NCBI GenBank assembly: GCA_963555705.1
Contig: OY743176.1
Location: 46,143,026-46,207,025 of the forward strand
Source: Ligustrum vulgare
Lineage: Eukaryota > Streptophyta > Magnoliopsida > Lamiales > Oleaceae
DNA: 64,000 nt
Direction of reading: 5' to 3'
Shown one piece after another: positions 19,630-30,209 of this stretch. The notes under the pieces are model-generated. The model was not told the origin of the DNA, made no database searches, and saw only the letters and a list, made by a program, of their open reading frames with translations. The translations under genes and the position numbers were made by a program. Every line of letters begins with the position of its first letter. Positions within the stretch are counted from its first letter, which is position 1.

Positions 19630-19791
19630 TTTGAATACTAAAAGCCAATTTATATATTTAGATAAATAAATGACTATTAATTTCAATAATTTTATCAATT
19701 ATTATTAATTTATCGAAAATGCAAATTTAGTAGTTTATTTAATGACATATTATGTTTGATATAATATTACATTATATTTACAATAACTTTC
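19630..19791 (+). repeat. Left part of a 260-bp tandem repeat, cut by copia insertion
   Basis: The segment from about agccaatttatatatttaga to caataacttt reappears almost unchanged at 27647-27796. It is the upstream part of the tandem array whose remainder lies right of the copia element, so the retrotransposon landed inside one unit. Confidence 0.75.
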
Positions 19792-20156
19792 TGTAAGGTT
19801 TCGAAATAAACATGCACAGCGGAATTAAAAGAATCGAAACCATAACCCGGATCAACCTTGCACTACGATGAAGTTTGTGATAGAAATTATACCTTTTGAT
19901 GAATAGCTAGAATCTGATGTTTGTAGTATAGATCTTTACCACAGCCGTCCAATCGTCCAGCCTCTAATGGTGATCCACACAGCAAGTCACTATCTGGATT
20001 ATTGTGCTAGCAATCAAGGAAAAAACAACTTAACTTTTCTCTACAATTATCTTAGTACTTATAGGAATAACCTAAACTTAATTAGGTTAAAGATTGTGGA
20101 CTTGGGCCAACCCAAGTCCGGCCCAACTAATTGGACTTGGACACATTATTCCAACA
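19792..20156 (-). repeat. 3' LTR of the minus-strand copia element
   Basis: 365 bp, near-identical to 27170-27535. The purine-rich gtgggagat next to it (20157-20165 on the minus strand) is the polypurine tract that primes plus-strand synthesis. Confidence 0.92.
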
Positions 20157-21272
20157 ATCTCCCACTTGTACAAGATCCAATTCCAGATGTTAAATTCTTG
20201 CCTTTTGTGTGTGACCCATCAGGTTCCATTCACAATGGCAAACGTCATGTTATTATCGTTCCAATCTAATTGGAATGAGATGAACCGAAATCTCTATTTC
20301 ACATTCATCCTCGATTCACCAAGATCGATTAATTCAATGTCGCAGTCCGTGATTGACGTCTAGCAACGTATCAAGGCAATCCATTTGAAGGGAATGCCAT
20401 GTGGTATGACAAGACCAGTTTATGTGTAGTTACCGTGGAAATATAGTCCCTTCATCATATATAACCCAATCGGTTGAAAGACATGGGATGACGTCAATCT
20501 TTTTTAACCAATTATTTTATTCACTTCCACCTTAAGTTGATTAAGTCATGATTGAAACATTTTCAATTCATAACATTACCCCGGCCGAGGATTTTACATC
20601 AACTTGTTTGGTGAAATGCAGGTTACAATCTCCTACTACCCAGGAGTGATGAATCCTCATTTTGGACATACACAACCTTCATATGTGTCTCATTATACCC
20701 GTACGGCGTCATCCTGGAAAACTCCTTCTCAAGAGTCAACATCAACGCTCGCCAAAGCATAGTAATCCTCATATAAGATTCTATGACGTCCTCAAGTCAA
20801 AGGACCAAATCCACAACCACACATTAGAGATTTACCACTTCCGTTTGGATAGTTATCCACGTGGTATCTCTAGGCGGGTCATCCAATGCTTGTTCATCTA
20901 ACAATGCATCCACGTGTTCATTTGAATGTCCCTCTACATTCTAGCTTGTGAGATGAGTTACTTTCTTCATAAGAAAGAAATGTAACACGTGCTAGTCTAA
21001 CTGTAATAACAATATCCGTATCTTGCTATTGGTTTGACTAGGGATAATTTAAGAATAAGTCATTCTATTACTTGAATCTCACAATCACAACACCTTGTGA
21101 CTTACAAGTTGTTTGAACTTATTCTACGGACTCCATTATTGTAATTCTAAGCAATAATAGATTTGCCAATCAAAATGTAGACTCAATTTAATAGTAAACG
21201 CTTATACTAACGATGTCCAAACAAAGTGTATATCACATTAAATAAAATCCCATGCAAACTAGATCAAATCAC
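20157..21272 (-). other. Copia 3' untranslated region
   Basis: This lies between the RNase H end and the polypurine tract. It is non-coding, with no other element recognised and no extra ORF of the envelope-like kind. Confidence 0.6.
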
Positions 21273-22872
21273 TCATGTATCTAACACCAACAGACTTGGT
21301 ATGATCATCATGCTTGTGTTGAGACAATCCTTTGTTAGAGGATCTGCTACATTATCGTTTGTCGGGACTCGTTCTATTCGTATGTCATTTCTTTCTATGA
21401 TCTCCCTAATGAGATGATATCGCCTTAATACATGCTTGGATCGCTGATGAGACCTTGGTTCCTTCGCTTGTGTGATGGATCCATTGTTATCGCAATACAA
21501 AGCTATTGGATCAACAATGCTAGGAACCACTTCCATTTCAGTTACGAACTTCCTGATCCAGACGGCTTCTTTTGCTGCTTCCGAAGCAGCTATGTATTCG
21601 GCTTCTGTAGTTGAATCTGCAAGTAGTGTCTTGTTTGGAACTTTTCCAACTGATCTCTCCTCCATTTAGAGTAAATATATATCCGGATTGGGATTTACAG
21701 TCATCTTTATCTGACTGAAAACTGGCATCAGTATATCCTTGAACATTTAGTTCATCTTCTCCATATACAAGAAACATATTTCTAGTCCTTCTCAAGTACT
21801 TAAAAATGTTCTTGACAGCGGGTCCAATGTTTCTCGCCAGGATTCGCTTGGAATCTGCTTGTGACACTCAAAGCATATGCAACATCAGGTCTTGTACATA
21901 GCATCGCATACATAATGGATCCCATTGATGATGCATAAGGTATCCTATCCATGCGATCTCTCTCATTTTGTGTTTTTGGACACATTTCCTTAGAGAGAGA
22001 GTGATCCCATGTGCAATGGGACAGAGTCCTCTTTTGGACTCTCGCATGTTAAATCTTCTTAAGATTTTATCTATGTACGAGGACTGTGATAGGCCAAGCA
22101 TCCTTCTAGATCTATCCCTATAGATCTTAATTCCAAGGATGTATGCTGCCTCTCCCATGTCCTTCATGGAGAAGTTTTTGGATAACCATGTTTTTACTGA
22201 TTGAAGCATGGGGATATCGTTTCCTAATAATAATATGTCATCTACATACAGAATTAGAAACACAATTTTGCTCCCACTAATTTTCTTGTACACACACGGC
22301 TCATCTTCATTTTTGATAAAATCAAACTTCTTGATTGTCTCATTGAAACGAAGATTCTAGCTCCGAGAGGCTTGCTTTAACCCATATATGGATTTTTGTA
22401 GCTTGCATACTTTGTTTTGTTCCTTGGATTCAAAACCCTCGGGCTGTGTCATGTACACATCTTCATTAAGATTCCCATTAAGAAATGCAGTTTTGACATC
22501 CATTTGCCAAATTTCATAATCGTAGTATGCTGCTATTGCAAGCAGAATCCGAATAGATTTAGACATGGCGACTGGTGAAAAGGTTTCATCAAAGTCAATT
22601 CCTTGTCTTTGCTTATATCCCTTTGCCACGAGTCTTGCCTTGTATGTGTGAACATTACCGTCCATATCTACCTTTCTTTTGTAAACCTATTTACAACCTA
22701 TGGGTCTTACCCCATCAGGTTGGTCAACTAAGGTCCAAACCTTGTTTTCGTACATGGAGTTAATTTCGGATTCCATGGCTTTCTGCCATCTCATTGAGTC
22801 AACACTTGACTTTGATTCTGCATAAGTCGAGGGTTCGTCTTCCTCAATTAGCAAGTTTTCTTTGGTAATCAT
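21273..22872 (-). pseudogene. Copia reverse transcriptase and RNase H, broken
   Basis: RT blocks in order are [37 protein letters not shown] and the catalytic YVDDILLLGND (about 22250). RNase H shows STTEAEYIAASEA and LYCDNNGS near 21480-21620, ending about 21290. Frameshifts or stops lie near 22680, 22360-22300, 21985 and 21600, so no full-length product is possible. All catalytic residues looked for are nonetheless present, in keeping with a young element. Confidence 0.88.
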
Positions 22873-22962
22873 AAGATCAAATCTTTTGGGAGGAAGAATA
22901 ACCCTTTCTGACTTGCGTGGAGCTGGTATGTCCTTGGGGTCTGGCGATTCCCCATTACCAGT

Positions 22963-24248
22963 CTATGTCTCATCAATATTAGACACAGCCACTAGTTCAT
23001 CTAATCGGTTTACCTCTCCTGTAGTTTCTTGAATTTCTTCAAGTTCTATTTTGTTCCCACTGGTCTCTCTTAGAATGAACTCTTTCTCTAAGAATATAGC
23101 ATGTTTTGACACGATAACCTTCATCTCGGTGGGATTATAGAAATAGTATCCAACTGTTTGCTTTGGATACCCTACAAATAGGCATTTGTCGGATTTAACA
23201 TCTAATTTATCTGATTTTGCACGCTTCACATAAGCATCGCAACCCCAAATCTTCAAATATGAGAGATTAGGTTTTTTCCCATTCCATATCTCATATGGAG
23301 TTTTATCAACCGACTTAGATGGGACACGATTTAGTGTGTGGCATGTAGTGTTAAGTGCATAACCCCAAAACATTTTTGGGAGAACTGCTCGGCTCATCAT
23401 TGATCGTACCATGTCAAGTAGAGTGCGATTTCTCCTTTCAGATACACCATTATGTTGTGGTGTATACGGTGGAGTCCACTGCGAGAGAATCCCATTCTCT
23501 TTAAGATAACTTAAAAACTCTTCTTTCAAGTATTCTCCACCTCGATCAGATCGAAGTGTGAGAATGCTCTTACCAGTTTATTTCTCAGCTTCTCGCTTGA
23601 ATTCCTTGAACCTTTCAAGGGCTTCACGCTTGAACTTCATTAAATAGATGAATCCATATCTAGAATGGTCATTTGTGAAAGTGATGAAGTAGGAGAAACC
23701 TCCTCTAGCATTTGTTGACATTGGTCCACATACATCCGTATGTATGAGGCTCAAAATGTCGGCAGCCCTTTCTCCCTTTCCAGTAAAGGGTGACTTGGTC
23801 ATTTTGCCTAAAAGGCATGATTCGCATTTATCAAATGATTCAAAATCATTTGTGTCCAAGTATCCATCTTTATGCAACTTGGATATGCGTTTTTCATTTA
23901 TATGACCAAGCCTACAATGCCAAAGGTAGGAATTATTAACGTAATCTTTCTTAGGCCTTTTATTTTCTATACTCATTATAGTATTTTGCATGTCTAGAAC
24001 ATAGATGCCATTAATTAATTTTCCACAACCATAAACAATTCATTAAGATAAAAAGAACAACATTTATTCTTAATCTCAATGGAAAAACCATCCATGTCCA
24101 AACATGAAATTGAAATAATGTTCTTAGTAATGGAAGGAATAAAATAGCAATCTTTTAATTCTAAAACAAGGCCCGAGGGCAACGATAAATAGTAGGTTCC
24201 TACAGCTAATGCAGCAACTTTTGCTCCATTTCCCACTCGTAGGTCCAC
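22963..24248 (-). pseudogene. Copia integrase region, broken
   Basis: The zinc-binding HHCC domain (HCRLGHINEKRI to CESCLLGK, about 23810-23930) precedes the catalytic core: HTDVCGPM, then TFTNDHSRYG, where the usual first Asp of a DD pair is Asn, then the glutamate in GVSERRNRTLL (about 23440). The GKKP and WGCDAYVK blocks lie near 23250-23300. A stop at 23578 and another near 24015 interrupt it. Integrase would insert the cDNA into the genome. Confidence 0.85.
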
Positions 24249-24284
24249 GTCCCCTTTTTGCAGTCTTCTACTATTCTTTAGTTC

Positions 24285-25215
24285 CTACATATTTGTGCAA
24301 ATATGAGATCCACATCCGGTATCCAATACCCAAGAATCTAAAGGAGCAGACATGAAAACCTCGATAAAATAATTACCTGAAGTGGAAGCCTCATTAGACT
24401 TCTTACCCTTCAAGCTAGCGAGGTAAACCTTGCAGTTCCTTTTCCAATGTCCTTTACCTCCACAATGAAAGAAATGATCATTAGACTTGGACTTTCCTTT
24501 GTCAGCTTTGACTGTTTTTCCAGTAGACTTGATCTTCTTTGATCCTTTCTTAAAGGTCAAGTTGGACTTCCTCTTAGTTCCCTTAGAATTGTCAATGTTC
24601 AAGATCTGCCCTTTACCTTTATTGATGTTGGGCTCAACAGTTTTCAGCATATTCAGCAGCTCAGGTAGGGTACACTGAATCTTATTCATGTTAAAGTTTA
24701 TAATAAACTGTGAATAGCTATCAGGCAGGGATTGTAAAACTAAGTCAACACTTACTTCGTGATCCATAGCAAAACCCAATTGGCCCAATTTTTCAATAAA
24801 GCCAATCATCTTCAGCACATGAGCACTGACTGAAGATCCTTCTGCCATCACACCTCTAAATAGTATTTTGGATGTCTCATACCTCTCAGTCCAAGACTGT
24901 TCATCATACAACTCCTTGAGATGAAATATAATGGTATGAGCATCCATACCCTCGTGCTGCTTTTGTAACTCAGGTGACATAGCTGCAAGCATCACACATG
25001 TTGCAGTATTTTCGTCGTCACTGTGTTTATTATAAGCTTGCACTTCCTCCGACGTAGCTTCCTCAGTAGGAACTTCCGGCATTGGCTGCTCAATGACATA
25101 TCCAATTTTTTCATGCTTGAGAACAATTCTCACATTACGATGCCAATCCAAAAAAATTCGGTCTGGTAAGCTTGTTAGCATCAAGTATGCTTCTCAAACT
25201 TATATGGTTACTCAT
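24285..25215 (-). pseudogene. Copia gag and start of protease, with frameshift
   Basis: The likely ATG is 25215-25213 (MSNHISLRSIL). An extra T in a T run near 25150-25158 breaks the frame before LDWHRN, after which the frame is open to 24285. It contains a UBN2-type gag body and, at about 24430-24470, a zinc knuckle in which the first Cys is Phe (FFHCGGKGHWKRNC). The protease motif WVLDTGCGSH comes at the end. Gag forms the virus-like particle; loss of the first knuckle Cys would weaken RNA binding. Confidence 0.85.
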
Positions 25216-27150
25216 TATTCACTAACTGAAATGAAAAAAATAGAGCAATAATTAAATACAAAATTAACATATTTTGGGGTTTATTAAATTAACATGTACT
25301 CCCACTGTTTGACATGAGTTAACGACCCCTTTACATTAATTGGTAGAATCTGTATGATTCCCAGTGGGCTAGGATCCCTTTCATTTTATTAGAACCTTGA
25401 GTGACTCAACAAGCTCCAATAAAACTTCCAAGTAGATACAATTATCAATCACATCTCTATGTGACTCCTAGATCATCAAGTAGACAATTCTTTGTCTTGC
25501 ACATCTTATGCGTTCACTTGATCACGCCTCCAAAATTTGTCTCCTTGAGTGACTCAACAAGAGATGAATTATGTTTAAATTCTACCCATTTGTTTAGAAA
25601 TATCATATATTTCATAATGATTAAACACACCTTCCATCTCGCAGCCTTGAGTGACTCAACAAGCTGACATTGATGGCGGATTCTGGTTTATCATTATAAT
25701 AATGTAAGGCATTTTGTATTAACTAATTAATACGAATTTAATATTTAATTTGAGGGGTTTGTAACGTCTCATCAATCTTATGTAAATTAACTATCATCAA
25801 CCATGTAATTAATCATACATATAATAGTGTGGATGACTATGGACGGTATCTATCTAGTCTCCTTGAGCCATGAAGAAGACTAGTTGGTCTATTTCCTAGG
25901 GGACACTGCATCCCACATCGAATGCCAAAATGCAATAACCGCTATCTGCTCCTTCCTGTAACATTTACTAGTTGGCACACAGGCCTGTATCAGATGGACA
26001 TGCAGGCCCATATTAAATAATAACAGGCTCGTAGGCCCAATTAAACAATAACAGGCACGCAGGCCCAATTAAATAATAACAGGCACGAAAGCCCAATTAA
26101 ATAATAACAGGCTCGCAGGCCCAATTAACAAAAACAGAATTAAATAAACCATACATTCAACCAATCATATAGGTCTAGTCCATAATCATCCACTATAGAT
26201 CCTAACACAATTAATATCTAATATTAATAATAATGTATATATATTGATTTCCAAATTTGCAACGTGGATTTTAATTGTCTAAACCCTTTTAGACAAAACA
26301 GATCGAATAAAATAATCAATCTTATTGATTTTCCAATTAATTAATCATATTAATCAATTTTATATTAATGAAATTAATCAATTAATCTAATTAATTAATT
26401 AACTCATTATTCATGGGGACGATAAAAAAATAACCATTTTATTTTAATCTCCAAACTGAGTCGTACTCGGATTTGGATCAACCTTTTAAAATTTTACGTA
26501 AGGTCTATCTTAAAATTTTATGAGAAAATCTATATTTTAGTCAAGTCAAAAATTCAAAATTTTTGTTTAAAGATAATTTTATTAGATTTTTCTCAAAATA
26601 AAATTATAATCAAGACCTAATCGAATCCCCTTTAAAATTCAGGCCCTTAATTTTAATTTCCAAAATATAGGTACCTTTCTGCAAAATTTTAAAACAAAAG
26701 TGACCTATTTTAATTTAGAAAACAAGCACAGGGCCTGCCCATGCTATTTTGGAATATCGGGGGGCGGGTATGCAATTTCCAAAATTGCATAACCCACCCT
26801 CGTCCCCAAAATCAGCCCACCGAAACCCTAGGGTTTCGGCGTGCTGCTGCGGTGCCGGTCGGCGCCGTCTCCTCTATGCCGCGTCGGCGACGCGACCCTT
26901 TTCCCTAGAGACCTGCTGTCGCGAACAACAACACTGTTCATGACAGCAGCAGTTGCTGCGTCCTCGTCGCCACTGCCACGCGCAGCTAGCGGCGCCGCCT
27001 CTCTGGCAAATTTTTTTTTTTTTTTTTTACGATCTGATTTTTAACCATTAATCTAAAACATTTTCAGATTTAATTTGTGCAAATCCAATTAATATCTCAA
27101 TAAAAATTATTGTAAATACATCCAAACAAAACAAACTTCAACAAGTTTCA
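25216..27150 (-). other. Long copia leader with internal repeats
   Basis: About 1.9 kb lies between primer site and gag. It contains three copies of ttgagtgactcaacaag (25394, 25544, 25648), a four-unit minisatellite (26017-26128) and a GC-rich island (26750-27010) with short open frames, ending in a T run. Leaders of this length are uncommon in copia elements; the GC-rich part may be acquired sequence. Confidence 0.6.
26017..26128 (-). repeat. Minisatellite of about 27-30 bp, four units
   Basis: Units of the type aataacaggcacgcaggccc followed by aattaaa repeat four times with small changes. They lie in the copia leader. Each carries gcaggccc; the purpose is unknown. Confidence 0.8.
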
Positions 27151-27168
27151 AAGTAGGCTCTGATACCA
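27151..27168 (-). promoter_or_regulatory. tRNA-Met primer-binding site of the copia element
   Basis: The minus strand reads tggtatcagagcctac, one base inside the 5' LTR end (ttaca), complementary to the 3' end of initiator tRNA-Met. Confidence 0.9.
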
Positions 27169-27169
27169 C

Positions 27170-27535
27170 TGTAAGGTTTCAAAATAACATGCACAGCGGA
27201 ATTAAAAGAATCGAAACCATAACCCGGATCAACCTTGCACTACGATGAAGTTTGTGATAGAAATTATACCTTTTGGATGAATCGCTAGAATCTGATGTTG
27301 TTGTAGTATAGATCTTTACCACAGCCGTCCAATCGTCCAGCCTCTAATGGTGATCCACACAGCAAGTCACTATCTGGATTATTGTGCTAGCAATCAAGGA
27401 AAAACAACTTAACTTTTCTCTACAATTATCTTAGTACTTATAGGAATAACCTAAACCTAATTAGGTTAAAGATTGTGGACTTGGGCCAACCCAAGTCCGG
27501 CCCAACTAATTGGACTTGGACACATTATTCCAACA
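27170..27535 (-). repeat. 5' LTR of the minus-strand copia element
   Basis: 366 bp with TG...CA ends on the minus strand. It should hold the promoter, but no clear TATA box stands out beyond general AT-rich stretches. It differs from the 3' LTR at few positions. Confidence 0.92.
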
Positions 27536-28055
27536 CTTTTAAATTTCACAAACAATATAACTAATTCAAATTATATTAGCTCTTTCAATACTGAAATCCA
27601 ATTTATATAGTTAAATAATAAATGATTGTTAATTTCAATAATTTTAAAAGCCAATTTATATATTTAGATAAATAAATGACTATTAATTTCAATAATTTTA
27701 TCAATTATTATTAATTTATCGAAAATGCAAATTTAGTAGTCTATTTAATGACATATTATGTTTGATATAATATTACATTTTATATTTACAATAACTTTTA
27801 AATTTCACAAACAATATAACTAATTCAAATTATATTAGCTCTTTCAATACTGAAATCCAATTTATATAGTTAAATAATAAATGATTGTTAATTTCAATAA
27901 TTTTTATCAGCTCTTATTAACTTCAACGAAAATACAAATCTTGTAGTTTATTTAATGTTATATTATGTTTGATGTAATGTTATGGATATGTCATAATAAA
28001 TTTTATTACTTCTAGTCTAGAAATTATTATTACTTTTAGAGTCTTCCATTATCTA
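27536..28055 (+). repeat. 260-bp tandem repeat, right part
   Basis: The unit at 27536-27795 (cttttaaatttcacaaac onward) starts again at 27796 and stays similar to about 27905, then diverges. Together with 19630-19791 there were about two and a half units before the copia insertion. Confidence 0.75.
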
Positions 28056-28594
28056 TAACGTTTTGAAAATTTTAGAACAAAACATGTTACCCAGGTCAAT
28101 GGAGAAAAAAAGAAAAAATTCAAAAAGTGCGGCACTATAGACTCAGAAAATGCACTAAATTTTTTATTCATGTGGGTGCACTTGCAGATGAAAATACGCT
28201 CAAAATTTTCAATTTGAAGTTGCCAAAATTGTTCAAACTTTTGATTTTACTTAAAAAGTTCGGACATTTATTATTTACTTTAATTTGATAAGAAAAGAAA
28301 CTTGAATTGAAATTTATTATTTAGGACTCAATTGAATTTAGTTATGAAATTATAAATATCATTGTATGACTTAAATAAATAATTTTGTAATAGTGAGGTA
28401 TTGAGAAAAAAAAATAAAAGGTATAAAATAAAACTTTCAGATTTAATATTTGATGTTATTTAAAATTAATGGTACACCATGCTTGATGTAATATTATGGA
28501 TACATTGTTTTTACCAGTTGTTAATTTATGTTGTGACTTATTAATATTAATTATTAATTTAATAGTCTCCAAAATAAAATTTTAAAATCCCAAA
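28056..28594. other. AT-rich intergenic DNA
   Basis: I see no gene, splice pattern or element ends in this stretch. Confidence 0.4.
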
Positions 28595-29032
28595 TTCTAA
28601 TGAGAAATAGATTACACTGGAACGACAAAATCATTAACTATATTTTATCAAATCAAACTTCAACTAAGTGAAAGTTTGAATGATATCTTATGAATAATAT
28701 TGAGAATATACTTTAACACAATTATTACAATTTATAAACTAAGCTTCTTTTGTTAAATTATTTATAAACAACACAATATCTAAAATACTTTTTAACCAAC
28801 TCTAATGAGAAATAGATTACACTGGAACGACAAAATCATTAACTATATTTTATCAAATCAAACTTCAACTAAGTGAAAGTTTGAATGATATCATATGAAT
28901 ATGTCCAACATAAATACTCACAAATTATAATATTGAGAATATACTTTAATACAGTTATTACAATTTATAAATTAGATTCTTTTGTTAAATTATTTATAAA
29001 CAACACATTTTCTAAAATACTTTTTAACCACA
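28595..29032 (+). repeat. Tandem duplication, period about 205 bp
   Basis: The sequence from ctaatgagaaatagattaca at 28597 recurs at 28802 and runs in parallel to ctttttaacca. The second copy has an extra 30-odd bases with tatgtccaacataaatactc. Non-coding. Confidence 0.8.
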
Positions 29033-29292
29033 TAGATTTTTCAAAACTACTGTTTAATCACATATTTTATATCAAAACATCAAATTCTTTGTTTAAAAAA
29101 ACACTTTTAATAAATAAACGTTAATTTATGAACAACATAATTTCTCAAACCACTTTTTAATCCTACATATTTTATCTCTCCACTTTTCATGAACCACAAA
29201 TTTTACTCAAAAAACATAAATAAATTAATTTATAATTACTAAACTGTTGCCACACAATTATACCCTTGTTTGATTTTAGGATAATGTGTGGC

Positions 29293-30140
29293 CACTACAA
29301 GAAAATCACTCAACAGCGATAACGTTTTTCGTCGCTAAAAGGCAAAAAATCGTCTCTATTGCTAATAGCGACGAAAAAGTTGTCCCTAATAGTCGTCGCT
29401 TTAGGTCCGTGGCTGATTCTAAATAGCGATGACACAATCGTCTCTAATGCTTCAGAGTCTATTGCGACGACTTTTAGCGACGACTATGTGGTCTCTAATA
29501 ATTAAAATATTTTATTAATTTTTTTTTGGTGACTTGCTCCACCGGCCCAATTTTGACCCGATCCAAATTTCGACCCGACCCGCCAATCCAAGCATTTTAT
29601 TTAATTCCTATGATATATATGTGCATTATAGGATTCGAACCCTTGATCAAAGGGTTATGTGGCATTGTCAAAAATTAGGGCAACTCAATTCTTGTGTTTG
29701 TTTTTGTTTTAACTAATATATATTAGTTAGAAAATTGTATAAATATATAGTAAGAGAATTAAAAAATTTTTTTGAACGAAACTAAATATAATATTTTACA
29801 TATTTATATATATATGTATAAAAAAAAAAAATTGAAAATTAGTATATAGTATTAGAGATGACTATTAAAAGTCGTCGCTAAAAAAAAGTTAGAGACGACT
29901 AAAAAAGTCGTCGCTAATTATGTTGGGACGATAGGAAAGTCGTCGCTAATACCTACCCTATTGCGACGACATTTTTTGTCGTCGCAATTGTTTCTGGTAT
30001 TAGGGACGACTTTTATGAGTCGTCGCTAATAGTTGGCGTATTTGTGACGACAAATTTGTCGTCCCAATAGGGTGGGTATTAGCGACGACTTTTTCTGTCG
30101 TCGCTAAATTTCGTAGCTGTTGCGCCAGTTTCTTGTAGTG
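29293..30140. mobile_element. Small non-autonomous CACTA element
   Basis: Begins cactacaagaaaa and ends tttcttgtagtg, with a 3-bp duplication ggc on both sides (29290-29292 and 30141-30143). It is 848 bp with many copies of agcgacgac or its complement gtcgtcgct near both ends, the layout of transposase-binding subterminal repeats. The middle (29520-29820) is AT-rich without coding sequence. Its end sequence and repeat unit differ from those at 16101-18606, so two CACTA families are present. Confidence 0.9.
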
Positions 30141-30209
30141 GGCTATAAAGTATGAAATCTTTTATTAATTTATATGTAATATTATTTTATTGATAAATGT
30201 AATTGAAAA

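Larger units (their letters stand above)
19792..27535 (-). mobile_element. Complete Ty1/copia LTR retrotransposon (7.7 kb)
   Basis: Two direct LTRs of 365-366 bp begin tgttgg and end ttaca on the minus strand and flank a tRNA-Met primer site, gag, protease, integrase, RT, RNase H and a purine tract. The 5-bp flanks are ctttc and ctttt, a target duplication with one change. By eye the two LTRs differ by about 3 substitutions and 4 short indels, so the insertion is recent compared with other elements here. The coding part has several stops and frameshifts. An unusually long 2-kb leader and a 1.1-kb 3' untranslated part flank the coding region. Confidence 0.92.

Noticed and set aside
26017..26128. 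Regular repeats with short spacing, CRISPR-like at first sight
   Set aside because: The units are contiguous minisatellite copies with no unique spacers, in a plant retrotransposon leader.
26749..27044. GC-rich frames as a host gene exon
   Set aside because: They lie in the leader of a complete copia element; no splice or homology support, though capture is possible.
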